Both the position numbers and the translations under genes were made by a program. Shown here in pieces: positions 18,128 through 26,218 of a DNA stretch of 54,177 bases. Numbering within the stretch: the first letter of the stretch is position 1; every line of letters starts with the position of its first letter. The notes beneath the pieces are model-generated. The model was not told the DNA's origin and made no database searches. It saw only the letters and a list, made by a program, of their open reading frames with translations. The stretch lies in NCBI GenBank assembly GCA_000179315.1, contig ADZZ01000502.1:1-54177 (forward strand), in the 5' to 3' direction. This stretch comes from a delta proteobacterium NaphS2 (GTDB taxonomy: Bacteria > Desulfobacterota > DSM-4660 > Desulfatiglandales > Desulfatiglandaceae).

Positions 18128-18616
18128 TTATTCCTCCCCACCGGTTTTGTCCGCCCCGTATTGAATGGCGTCGACAATCTGCTGATATCCCGTGCATCGA
18201 CACAGGTTTCCGGAAATGGCTTCCACCACCTGTTTATGTGTGGGCCGGGGCGTTTCCAGAATGAGCGACTGGGCACTCATGAGGAGGCCCGGCGTACAGA
18301 AACCGCATTGCACCCCGTGATGTTCCAGGAATGCTTCCTGAAGGGGGTGCAGCTTTCCTTCGCGCCCCAGTCCCTCGACGGTCATAACCGTTCGACCTTC
18401 CAACTGGGGCGCCGCCATGAGGCAGGCATTGACGCTTTTTCCATCCACCAGGATGGTGCAGGCCCCGCATTCCCCCATGCCGCACCCTTCTTTGGTTCCC
18501 TTGAGAGACAGCCGTTCCCGAATAACGGTAAGGGCTGTCTCATGCGCACCTGCCTCAATGCTCACCTTATCACCGTTTAGCGTAAACCGAATGGGAATCA
18601 CGGAATAGGTATCCAT
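18128..18616 (-). CDS. ndhS: nicotinate dehydrogenase, [2Fe-2S] small subunit
   Basis: A 162-residue protein with the plant-type [2Fe-2S] site (GCGMGECGACTILVDG followed by NAC) and the second cluster site CGFCTPG plus CRCTGY, as in all molybdenum-hydroxylase small subunits. It carries electrons from the Mo site to FAD. It is followed directly by the FAD subunit. The ribosome site before ATG 18616 is weak, and the 22-base gap to the upstream nicotinamidase stop suggests readthrough transcription. Confidence 0.92.
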   Translation of the reverse strand: MDTYSVIPIRFTLNGDKVSIEAGAHETALTVIRERLSLKGTKEGCGMGECGACTILVDGKSVNACLMAAPQLEGRTVMTVEGLGREGKLHPLQEAFLEHHGVQCGFCTPGLLMSAQSLILETPRPTHKQVVEAISGNLCRCTGYQQIVDAIQYGADKTGGEE

Positions 18617-18638
18617 ACAATTGTTTTTCCGAAGGGAA

Positions 18639-19376
18639 TTAGAAGTCCCTGATCTCCTTGAGATCCAGTGTCTTGATCACCTTGACGCCGGCATCCGCCA
18701 TCTCTTTATAGGCTTTCTTGCTGGTATCGGGCGCTACGCCTTTGCAGAGGTCTTCCACCACGATGACTTTGAAGCCCGCATTCTTGGCGTCTATGGCCGT
18801 GGCTTTCACACAGTAGTCCGTGGCAATGCCGTACACCACCACCTTCTGAATTCCGTTTCGTTTCAGAATCTTATCCATCTCGGTTTTTGCACCGCCGTCA
18901 TCCTGAAAACCGGAGTAGCTGTCGTATCGGGGATCCTTCCCCTTTTTCACAACCGCCATAAAAAGGTTGTTGTCCACCAAAATCCGGGCGTTTTCGGTTC
19001 CCTGTACGCAGTGGGGCGGCCACAATACCTGGGGTTTCCCATTGACTTCAATGAGTTCAAAAGGTTTTTTGCCCTCATGATTGATGTAAAAGGAGACGTG
19101 TTCAGCCGGGTGCCAGTCCTGGGTACCGAAAATCACAAATCCGTGAGAAGCCAGGAGCTTTGTGGCATCTTCCACCTTTTTCACGAAAGCTTCGTCCGTT
19201 CCGGCAACCGCCAAGGAACCGTCTTTCATTTTCGTAAAGTCGCCCTGCATGTCCACCACGATGGCACCGATCTTCCCTTCTGCGGCGCAATCGGGACAGG
19301 CCCCCACCATTGAGGTAAAGAATGCAATCGCCAGAAAGGCCAACAAAAATCCGAAAAAATGTTTTGTCCTTTTCAT
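18639..19376 (-). CDS. pncA: exported nicotinamidase
   Basis: Isochorismatase-fold amidase predicted to deamidate nicotinamide to nicotinate. All nicotinamidase landmarks are present: catalytic Asp in VVDMQGDF, metal ligands in TQDWHPAEHVSF, WPPHCVQGT, and the nucleophile Cys in YGIATDYCVKATAIDA. Unusually it begins with a clear export signal: MKRTKHFFGFLLAFLAIAFF followed by TSMVGAC. The VGAC could be a lipobox, giving a lipoprotein, or lie close to a signal peptidase I site. Start at ATG 19376 is chosen for its GGGAGGG ribosome site; an upstream ATG at 19406 lacks one. The position between nicotinate dehydrogenase and the transport genes supports periplasmic or membrane-tethered conversion of nicotinamide before nicotinate import. 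Confidence 0.9.
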   Translation of the reverse strand: MKRTKHFFGFLLAFLAIAFFTSMVGACPDCAAEGKIGAIVVDMQGDFTKMKDGSLAVAGTDEAFVKKVEDATKLLASHGFVIFGTQDWHPAEHVSFYINHEGKKPFELIEVNGKPQVLWPPHCVQGTENARILVDNNLFMAVVKKGKDPRYDSYSGFQDDGGAKTEMDKILKRNGIQKVVVYGIATDYCVKATAIDAKNAGFKVIVVEDLCKGVAPDTSKKAYKEMADAGVKVIKTLDLKEIRDF

Positions 19377-19433
19377 TTTTCCCTCCCAATTTGAAAATTC
19401 ATTCATTAATCCGCATTTCCAATTCAGAAATTT

Positions 19434-20918
19434 CTAAATCCAGCGCGTTACCACCGTTTTTTCATCCATGAACAAACGCATGGAGGCCATGCGTGACTTG
19501 GCCGTTCCCACAAAAGATTCGCGGCGGGATCCCAGCGGGAAAAAGGCATAGGGTTGCGCAACACCCAGGTTCACCGCCACATTGCCCACATTGGCCTCAC
19601 GGATCAATTTCCGGGCATTCTTGCCGCTCTGGGTCATGATGGCCGCAGAGTGGCCCAGATCGGTCCGCGTGTTGATCCATTCAATGGCCTGGTCCAGGCT
19701 TTCACCACGGATGAGGGCGGCGACCGCTCCAAAAGCCTCTTCCTTGGCCATGGGCATATCCACATTCACATCTTCAAGAATCGTTGGGGCGAGAAAGTAT
19801 CCGTTGGGATAGTCGTTCACTTTCACCGTTCGCCCATCCAGAACCATTTTGGCGCCGTCCGCAAGGGACTTGTCAATCCAATCGGCGACCTTCTCTTTTC
19901 CGCCCATGGTGGCATAGGGGCCCAGCCGGGTGCTTTCATCCAGGCCGTAACCCATTTTCATGTCTTTTGCGGCGGCAATGAACTTCTCTTTCAGTTCGTC
20001 GTAAATTTTTCCTACCACCACCACATTATCCACCCCGAGACAACGCTGACCGGTCATGCCGAAGCAGGCTCTGGTCAACCATTGGACCGATTCGTCCAGA
20101 TCGGCATCGGGCATAATCACCAGCGTATTCTTGCCGTTGCCGTTGATGGAGGATGTCTTTCTGAGCTTTCCACACATTTCAAAAAGTTCGTGCCCGGCCC
20201 GGTTGCTGCCGATGAACCCCACACCCTTGATCTCCGGCTGCGACAGGATTTCCTGGTTGATCTGCCGTCCGCCATGAACCACGTTGATGACGCCGGGGGG
20301 AAAGCCCGCTTCCATGGCCACCCGGCTGACGGTTTCGGCCGCCACCGGATCCTGTCGGCTGGGGCTGACCACCACGGTACATCCGGCTGCCATGGCATAA
20401 GGCACAAAGGACGACCAGGCGTGCATGGGAATGTTGCCGGGAGTGATGATCAAAAAGGCACCTAAGGGCTCCCACACCAGATACTGGTCGATCCCGTTGG
20501 CCAGCTGGTCCAGGTGTTCGTTTCGTTTGACCAGACCGTACAGGGCGGAACAGGCCGATTCCAGATTTTCAATGACCCGGCTGACCGACCCTCTGGCTTC
20601 GCCGATGGTGCGACCGTGGTCCTGGGTAAGAATGCGACACATCTCTTCATAGTGTTTCTCAAATTCAGCGACCATTTTAAACAGAAGGCGGGACCGCTCC
20701 CGCATGGGAACATTTTTCCACGTTTGAAATGCTTCGTGGGCCGCTTTCACCGCCGCAAGGGCCTCATCCTTCGTCGCCGTGGGGAATTCAGCGATCACCT
20801 CTCCCGTGGCGGGATTGGTGGTTTCATGGATTTCGGTGGAATTGGATTCCACCCACTCCCCGTTGATCAGAAATTTCAATTTACCGTAGTGTTGTTTGAC
20901 TTCTTTTAATAAGGACAT
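19434..20918 (-). CDS. CoA-acylating aldehyde dehydrogenase, methylmalonate-semialdehyde dehydrogenase type
   Basis: A 494-residue aldehyde dehydrogenase of the MmsA/IolA subgroup. The nucleophile Cys is in FGMTGQRCLG. The usual ELGGK general-base region is replaced by NGNGKNTLVIMPDAD, i.e. no catalytic Glu, a mark of CoA-dependent enzymes. The C terminus (PLGSRRESFVGTAKS and KTVVTRW) is also MmsA-like. That group oxidises malonate-semialdehyde-type acids with loss of CO2 to acyl-CoA. In this operon the enamidase product, 2-formylglutarate, is a 2-substituted malonate semialdehyde, so the predicted product would be glutaryl-CoA. Family assignment is firm; substrate is inference. Confidence 0.88.
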   Translation of the reverse strand: MSLLKEVKQHYGKLKFLINGEWVESNSTEIHETTNPATGEVIAEFPTATKDEALAAVKAAHEAFQTWKNVPMRERSRLLFKMVAEFEKHYEEMCRILTQDHGRTIGEARGSVSRVIENLESACSALYGLVKRNEHLDQLANGIDQYLVWEPLGAFLIITPGNIPMHAWSSFVPYAMAAGCTVVVSPSRQDPVAAETVSRVAMEAGFPPGVINVVHGGRQINQEILSQPEIKGVGFIGSNRAGHELFEMCGKLRKTSSINGNGKNTLVIMPDADLDESVQWLTRACFGMTGQRCLGVDNVVVVGKIYDELKEKFIAAAKDMKMGYGLDESTRLGPYATMGGKEKVADWIDKSLADGAKMVLDGRTVKVNDYPNGYFLAPTILEDVNVDMPMAKEEAFGAVAALIRGESLDQAIEWINTRTDLGHSAAIMTQSGKNARKLIREANVGNVAVNLGVAQPYAFFPLGSRRESFVGTAKSRMASMRLFMDEKTVVTRWI

Positions 20919-20946
20919 TTATAACTCCATAAAAACAGCTTTAATA

Positions 20947-22260
20947 TCATCTTGTCATCATATTCGGCAGCAGCAGTGCCAGATCCGGAAACAGGGTGAT
21001 AAGTGCCACCACTGCAAATATGGCCAGGAGAAAGGGAGCGACGCCCCGAAAAATGGTTTCCACCGGAACCCCTTTGGCCACCCCTGCCACCGTAAAAATA
21101 TTCAATCCCATGGGTGGGGTAATCAGTCCCGCTTCCATCATCAGTACCGCAATCACACCAAACCAGATGGGGTTGAACCCCAGGGCCAGAATTACTGGGT
21201 AAATCACCGGCATGGTGAGTACCATCATGCTGATGGCGTCCAGAAAACATCCCAGGAACATGTACATGATGATGACAACGGTATGAATCACATAGGGGGA
21301 AACTTGAAGGGAACCGGCCCATTCGGCCACTTGCACGGGAATGGTGGAAAGCGCCAGAAAATAGCTGAAAACATTGGCGCCGGCCACGAGAAACAACACC
21401 ATGACCGAAATACGCACCGATTCCTGAAGTGCTTCAATAAGATTTTTCCAGGTCAGTTTCTTTTTGAAAAGGGCGATCAGGAGCAGCACCGTCGCTCCGA
21501 TGGCGCCGGCTTCCGTAGGGGTGAAAAAACCGCCGTATATGCCGCCCATCACCAGCAGAAACACCGCCAGCGGTTCCCACACTTTCATAAGAGATGCAAA
21601 TTTGACCCGCCAGCTGACGGGTTCGGGGTTGGCCGGAGCAAGTGTCGGGTTCGTTTTCACCATCACCACGACAATCCCCACATAGGCCAGGGCCAGCAAC
21701 AGTCCGGGGATAATGCCGGCGACCAGAAGCTTCCCGATGGACTGCTCGGTGAGCATGCCGTAAACAATGAAACCGATACTGGGTGGAATGAGAAACCCCA
21801 GGGTCCCCCCTGCCGCAATGCTGCCGGTGGCCAGCCGTGAATGGTACTTGTATCGTTCCATCTCCGGAAGGGCCACGGTTCCCATGGTGGCGGCCGTAGC
21901 GACCGATGACCCGGAAACCGCGGCAAACCCTGCACAAGCGCCGATGGTGGCCACGGCAAGCCCGCCCGGCATTCGCCGCAGCCACTTTTCAAAGGTACTG
22001 TAAAGGTCCTTGGTCATACCGGAGCTGCCTGCAAATCCCCCCATCACGATAAACAGCGGAATCACCGTGTAAGGAAAATAGGAACTTACCTCATAAACGG
22101 TTCTCGACACCATGGGTAGGGCGGCTTCAAAACTGGACAGATAAGCTACACCCGCGAATCCCACAAACATCAATGCATAGGCGATATGCATGCCGAGGAA
22201 AAGCAGCAGAAACACCAGGGCCGTACCGATAATGCCGATGGTAACGGGGTCCACAATCAA
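20947..22260 (-). CDS. dctM: TRAP transporter large permease (DctM family)
   Basis: About 437 residues and roughly a dozen hydrophobic segments; the main channel subunit of a tripartite ATP-independent periplasmic transporter, driven by a sodium or proton gradient. Typical segments include LLFLGMHIAYALMFVG at the N terminus, IVMGGFAGSSGMTKDLY, GACAGFAAVSGSSVATAATM, and FLIPPSIGFIVYGMLTEQS. Its start overlaps the dctQ stop by 4 bases (ATGA). It is followed 28 bases on by the acylating aldehyde dehydrogenase. Context suggests import of nicotinate or a related carboxylate. Confidence 0.93.
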   Translation of the reverse strand: MIVDPVTIGIIGTALVFLLLFLGMHIAYALMFVGFAGVAYLSSFEAALPMVSRTVYEVSSYFPYTVIPLFIVMGGFAGSSGMTKDLYSTFEKWLRRMPGGLAVATIGACAGFAAVSGSSVATAATMGTVALPEMERYKYHSRLATGSIAAGGTLGFLIPPSIGFIVYGMLTEQSIGKLLVAGIIPGLLLALAYVGIVVVMVKTNPTLAPANPEPVSWRVKFASLMKVWEPLAVFLLVMGGIYGGFFTPTEAGAIGATVLLLIALFKKKLTWKNLIEALQESVRISVMVLFLVAGANVFSYFLALSTIPVQVAEWAGSLQVSPYVIHTVVIIMYMFLGCFLDAISMMVLTMPVIYPVILALGFNPIWFGVIAVLMMEAGLITPPMGLNIFTVAGVAKGVPVETIFRGVAPFLLAIFAVVALITLFPDLALLLPNMMTR

Positions 22261-22727
22261 CTCCTGATTAGCTTTTTTACGGAATCCACCAAATCCAGCA
22301 GCAGTTCCAGAAACAGAAAGAGACCGGCCACCGATACCAGCATTCGGAAAGGAAACTGAGGTACGCGCAACATGTCGGAAACCGTGCTTTCTTCCATGGC
22401 CTTGACCCAGCCCTGCCAGGCCATGATCCCGATGATAAAAAGGCTCAGAAGCGTGGTCAGGACCTGTAAAACCAGGGCCGCCTTTTCGGGGATTCGCGAC
22501 ACCAGCATGGTGACGCGTACCTGGCCACCCACTTGATGGGTGTAGGCAATGCCCAGGAGCACAAATATGGCCAGCATGTAGCTGGAAAGTTCCATGGAGC
22601 CGGGGATGGGCCGGGACCAGATGGCCCGACCCACAACTTCTCCGGTTGTCAGCAGCATCATGGGGATCAGGAAAAACATCCCCACATAACTCAGCGAAAA
22701 GGTCATTTTTTGAATAAATTTCCGCAT
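22257..22727 (-). CDS. dctQ: TRAP transporter small permease (DctQ family)
   Basis: A 156-residue integral membrane protein with four predicted hydrophobic segments (around residues 14-30, 48-64, 88-106 and 132-148), the size and pattern of DctQ subunits, including GRAIWSRPIPGSMELSSY. It overlaps dctM by 4 bases and lies 45 bases downstream of the binding-protein gene, forming the standard P-Q-M order. Confidence 0.9.
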   Translation of the reverse strand: MRKFIQKMTFSLSYVGMFFLIPMMLLTTGEVVGRAIWSRPIPGSMELSSYMLAIFVLLGIAYTHQVGGQVRVTMLVSRIPEKAALVLQVLTTLLSLFIIGIMAWQGWVKAMEESTVSDMLRVPQFPFRMLVSVAGLFLFLELLLDLVDSVKKLIRS

Positions 22728-22772
22728 GGTCTCACTGTATTAAAGGGTGGTCTTTGAAAGATAATAAAGCCT

Positions 22773-23837
22773 CTATTTTTTCCACTCGGGCGGAACGGCC
22801 ACGCAGCTCACACCCGCATCCGTCGCCGCCTGGTCATATATCATCACCGTCTTTTTGGCGGGAAGACCCTTGGCCTCCAGGTCCGCGACCCATTTCTTGG
22901 TGACGTCCTGAAAACGGGCAAACCACTTCTCTTCCTGTTCCGGCGAAAGTTTGTACAGCTTGACCCCCTTGGCTTCGATTTCCTTCATCATGGTTCCGTA
23001 AACAGCCTGATTAAGGCCACCGGTGGTCCGAAAGGGATTACTGACAACTTCTTCGATAATTACTTTGAGATCGTCCGGGGTTTTTTCCCAGACCGCCTTG
23101 TTCATGACGACCCCTTCGGATACGCAGCCAAAGGTGGCCACAACGCCATACTTGGCCACTTCATAGAGTTTGAATGCCAGAACCAGGGGCGGACAGGTTA
23201 CCAGGCCGTCGATAGCGCCCGTTTCCAATGCCAGGTACACGTCTCCCAAAGGCATGAATACAGGTTCCGCACCCAGAGCTTTGATGTACTGGGTCTGCAG
23301 ACCGCCAGGTGCCCTGATCTTCATCCCTTTTAAGTCCGCAAGACTATGGACGGGCTTTCGGGTCCACACGAAAGCCTGAATGCAGCCGTTTAATTCAAGA
23401 ACTTTGACATCCTTGAATTCGTCTTCCAAAGCCTCCTTATAGACTTTGTTCCCAATATCCACCGACACATCCTTTCCATCCACCCAAGCGGCGAAGGAGA
23501 GAACGTCGGTGAGAGGAAACCGGCCGGGCGTCCAGGTGGCGGTAAAATATCCCATGTCGGACATCCCTTTACGCACGATATCAAAATGCTCCGGACCTTT
23601 ACCCAAGGCACCCCCGGCATAGAGCGTGGTCTTGATGCGACCGTTGCTGCGTTTTTCAAGTTCGGCCAACATCGGTTTCCATACGGTTTTTACTTCACGG
23701 CTGGCCGGTGGGTGCCAGGTACTGAATTTCAGATTAATGGTTTCTTCCGAATCCGCCATTACCCCTGCAGGCAGTAAGAACATGGCCACCAGACACGCCA
23801 GCAAAAATCCCAAAAACAACCCTTTTTTTCTTTTCAT
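22773..23837 (-). CDS. dctP: TRAP transporter solute-binding protein (DctP family)
   Basis: A 354-residue periplasmic receptor. Start at ATG 23837 is fixed by an AAGGAGG ribosome site; it gives the signal peptide MKRKKGLFLGFLLACLVAMF with cleavage likely after GVMA. Family features are WHPPASREVKTVWKPM, the binding Arg in MKIRAPGGLQTQYI, and the helix around PLGDVYLALETGAIDGLVT. The conserved Arg pairs with a substrate carboxylate, consistent with nicotinate, but ligand identity is inferred from the operon. Confidence 0.92.
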   Translation of the reverse strand: MKRKKGLFLGFLLACLVAMFLLPAGVMADSEETINLKFSTWHPPASREVKTVWKPMLAELEKRSNGRIKTTLYAGGALGKGPEHFDIVRKGMSDMGYFTATWTPGRFPLTDVLSFAAWVDGKDVSVDIGNKVYKEALEDEFKDVKVLELNGCIQAFVWTRKPVHSLADLKGMKIRAPGGLQTQYIKALGAEPVFMPLGDVYLALETGAIDGLVTCPPLVLAFKLYEVAKYGVVATFGCVSEGVVMNKAVWEKTPDDLKVIIEEVVSNPFRTTGGLNQAVYGTMMKEIEAKGVKLYKLSPEQEEKWFARFQDVTKKWVADLEAKGLPAKKTVMIYDQAATDAGVSCVAVPPEWKK

Positions 23838-23901
23838 GTTTGAAACCTCCTTACGCAAATATGATTGACGTTTAAACGCTACAAAAAAATCCCATTACCA
23901 T

Positions 23902-24591
23902 TTAACCTTCCATAACCATGGATGAAAGCAAACCTTCATCCCAAACGGCACCTTGCTCGTCCTGGAACACCAGCAGTGCATCCATTACATGCTGTTTCAT
24001 GAGGCTGCAGGCCAGATGTCGGTTGCCGCTTTTTACGGCTTCGATGATTTCCCGGTGATACTGAACCGATCTTAACAGGTGGTCTTTCTGATGTAACGAC
24101 TTATAGCTGAAAGGGGTTGCCTGGTTATGCAGGTTGGCGGCGAAAGTATTCAGGCGGTTGTTACCGGCGATTTCCATCAACCGCCGGTGAAACGCTTTGT
24201 GATGTTTCTGATATTTCAGAATGTCGACGGTATCTTCGATTACGAGCTTTTCCATCTTTTCGACCAGCGTCTCCATTTCATGGATTTGACCATCGGTCAT
24301 CACTTCCAGTGCCAGCTCCATCACCAGTTCGTACAAAGCAGCCTTAAGGGTGTAAATCTCCCAGACATCTTTTTTCGTCAACAGAGGGACAAAAACACCA
24401 CGCCGCGGCTTTCTTACCACCAAGCCTGTGGCTTCAAGCATTTTCAAGGCTTCCCGGACAGGGGGACGGCTGATTTCCAGCCGTTGGGAAACGATTTCCT
24501 CCTTGATTTGTTCTCCGGGTTTGAAGCGCCCGGTCACAATCCATTCCTGGATGTGCTGACAGGCGCGATCTACAATGGAATCCACTTTCAT
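23902..24591 (-). CDS. GntR-family regulator with FCD domain
   Basis: About 229 residues: an N-terminal winged helix (VSQRLEISRPPVREALKMLE, residues about 33-52) and a C-terminal all-helical FCD domain with the metal/ligand signature HKAFHRRLMEIAGN and HREIIEAVKSGN. It is the first gene of the minus-strand nicotinate cluster, 64 bases upstream of dctP. A perfect palindrome lies 28 bases before its start, so autoregulation and ligand-induced control of the cluster are likely. Translation starts at ATG 24591 or TTG 24606; neither has a strong ribosome site. Confidence 0.88.
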   Translation of the reverse strand: MKVDSIVDRACQHIQEWIVTGRFKPGEQIKEEIVSQRLEISRPPVREALKMLEATGLVVRKPRRGVFVPLLTKKDVWEIYTLKAALYELVMELALEVMTDGQIHEMETLVEKMEKLVIEDTVDILKYQKHHKAFHRRLMEIAGNNRLNTFAANLHNQATPFSYKSLHQKDHLLRSVQYHREIIEAVKSGNRHLACSLMKQHVMDALLVFQDEQGAVWDEGLLSSMVMEG

Positions 24592-24618
24592 TATCAGATT
24601 ACCCAATGTTTATTGTTT

Positions 24619-24630
24619 ATTGTATACAAT
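24619..24630. promoter_or_regulatory. palindromic operator candidate for the GntR/FCD regulator
   Basis: ATTGTATACAAT is a perfect 12-bp inverted repeat located between the divergent GntR gene and the thioesterase gene. FCD-type GntR regulators often bind short palindromes of the TTGTATACAA kind. It probably controls the nicotinate cluster, its own gene, and perhaps the thioesterase on the other side. Confidence 0.6.
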
Positions 24631-24768
24631 TTTTAACGGTAGGTTTTCGAGTTGTCAAGAAAAAATAATGATGTGCAGCAGATTATAGGTTTGCAGTTGA
24701 TGGTTGCCGGTTCAACGTTTTTGTAATAGAATTTTACCAAGCATTGATATCTCTAACCGGAGAAAGAG

Positions 24769-25218
24769 ATGAAAGGGGAAATTTCGGAGGAGCGGGCCCT
24801 ATTCCTAAAGAAAGATTATTCCCGTGGATTCATCCATTACTGTCAGTTCACTGCGGAGGTCGTCGAATACGGATTTTTCCAGTCGGGCGTAACCATCAAA
24901 GAACATCACCGTCAGCAGGACGGTTTTATCCATGCGGGCGTCATGGCCACCATGGCGGATCATACGGCGGGATATGCCGCGTTTACGACGGTACCGGAAG
25001 ATTTTCAGATTCTGAGCATTGAATTTAAAATCAATTTTTTGAAACCGGCCTACGGTGAAGCTCTGGTGTGCCGCTCAAAAATCATTCGCGGGGGAAAACA
25101 GATTATTCTGGCGGAATCAGAAGTGTTTGATATTCACGAAAAAACGGAGACCATGAGCGCCAAAGCCATGGTGACGCTCATGGCCGTTCACCGGGATAAA
25201 CTCAAATCAAAGGGCTGA
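24769..25218 (+). CDS. PaaI-type hotdog thioesterase
   Basis: A 149-residue hotdog-fold protein with the PaaI/YbgC-like active-site segment GFIHAGVMATMADHTAGYAA and the strand pair SIEFKINFLKPAYGE. Such enzymes hydrolyse (aryl)acyl-CoA. The start has GGAGA 7 bases upstream. It is divergent from the GntR regulator and could release CoA from dead-end acyl-CoA in the nicotinate route, but nothing in the sequence shows the substrate. Its last 12 bases overlap pyrF convergently. Confidence 0.85.
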   Translation: MKGEISEERALFLKKDYSRGFIHYCQFTAEVVEYGFFQSGVTIKEHHRQQDGFIHAGVMATMADHTAGYAAFTTVPEDFQILSIEFKINFLKPAYGEALVCRSKIIRGGKQIILAESEVFDIHEKTETMSAKAMVTLMAVHRDKLKSKG

Positions 25219-25929
25219 GGCAATCTCATCCGCCACCCGCTCTGCTGCATTTTGAGGGTTCTTTGCATCCCTGATGGGACGACCGATAACCACGTAGTCG
25301 GACCCATTCTTGACAGCGTCCGCTGGCGTGACGATTCTTTGCTGATCGTCTTTGTTCACGATGGTCCAGGCCGGACGAATACCCGGGGTCACCGCAATCA
25401 GCTTGGGCCCGAGAGCCTGCTTCACCATCCCCACTTCCAGACCGGAACAGACCACCCCCTGGCACCCGGCCTCTTTGGCCAGTTTTGCTTTCCGGAGTAC
25501 CAGGGCTGAAATATCGTTTGCATATTCATCCCTGTATCCCAGCGCTTTCAGTTTGGTCTGGTTCAGGCTTGTTAACACCGTAATGGCCAGGATTTTCGTA
25601 TTTCCGGGGTTGTTTTCAGCCACCCCCTTGAGGATTTCTCCCCCTTCGTCGCAGTGAACCGTCACGAATGCAGGCTTATGGGCGCTGGCAGCCCTGAAAG
25701 CCCTTTCTACCGTTACGGGGATATCGTGCAATTTGAGATCCAGAAAAATACCGGCACTGCTTACGTCCCGAATGGCATTGATGATTTTCGGTCCCTGGGA
25801 GATGAACAGCTCCAGGCCCACTTTAAAAAGGCCGACAGATTCTTTCAGGGTTTCCACGTAACCCATGGCCTGATCGTAGTCGGGCACATCCAGGGGAAAT
25901 ACAATGTAGTCTTTGGGCGTTTTCATCAT
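25207..25929 (-). CDS. pyrF: orotidine 5'-phosphate decarboxylase
   Basis: Final step of UMP synthesis. The 240 residues show FPLDVPDYDQAMGYV, the catalytic Lys-Asp array DLKLHDIPVTVERA, the flexible phosphate loop VTPGIRPAW, and the C-terminal DYVVIGRPIRDAKNP. ATG 25929 is preceded by a second ATG and by GAGGAAA. It lies just upstream of, and divergent from, the tRNA-Thr gene. Confidence 0.95.
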   Translation of the reverse strand: MMKTPKDYIVFPLDVPDYDQAMGYVETLKESVGLFKVGLELFISQGPKIINAIRDVSSAGIFLDLKLHDIPVTVERAFRAASAHKPAFVTVHCDEGGEILKGVAENNPGNTKILAITVLTSLNQTKLKALGYRDEYANDISALVLRKAKLAKEAGCQGVVCSGLEVGMVKQALGPKLIAVTPGIRPAWTIVNKDDQQRIVTPADAVKNGSDYVVIGRPIRDAKNPQNAAERVADEIASAL

Positions 25930-25990
25930 TTTCCTCGTTCATCGAATTATGGTCCAACATGACATTTTGATTATGATACGAAATAAATAG

Positions 25991-26019
25991 TTGACACGAA
26001 CACAAAAAACAACCATATT
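25991..26019 (+). promoter_or_regulatory. probable sigma-70 promoter of tRNA-Thr
   Basis: TTGACA at 25991-25996, a 17-base spacer and CATATT at 26014-26019, which would start transcription about 20 bases before the mature tRNA. The -35 is perfect; the -10 matches 4 of 6. Confidence 0.5.
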
Positions 26020-26046
26020 GCGGTGTTCAAATCCGAAGATGCTTGA

Positions 26047-26122
26047 GCCACCGTAGCTCAGTTGGTAGAGCACCTCACTCGTAATGAGGATGTCTGCGGT
26101 TCGACTCCGCACGGTGGCTCCA
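26047..26122 (+). tRNA. tRNA-Thr (anticodon CGT)
   Basis: A complete cloverleaf: acceptor GCCACCG pairing with CGGTGGC, D arm GCTC/GAGC, anticodon stem CCTCA/TGAGG with loop CTCGTAA (anticodon CGT, reads ACG), T arm TGCGG TTCGACT CCGCA, discriminator T and an encoded CCA. No intron. It stands alone between pyrF and a flavoprotein gene. Confidence 0.97.
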
Positions 26123-26218
26123 TTTTTCAACGTTTTAAGTGTAAAGATCTGACACCCCCAAGTGACATCTCTTTTAATTCTGTCAACACCTGTTCTTTGG
26201 AATCCATCTCGCCTCCCT

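Noticed and set aside
19554-20465. Plus-strand open frame of 303 codons
   Set aside because: Antisense to the acylating aldehyde dehydrogenase, which is conserved over its full length.
20896-21840. Plus-strand open frame of 314 codons rich in His and Gln
   Set aside because: Antisense of the dctM gene; the odd composition is what reversed membrane-protein codons give.
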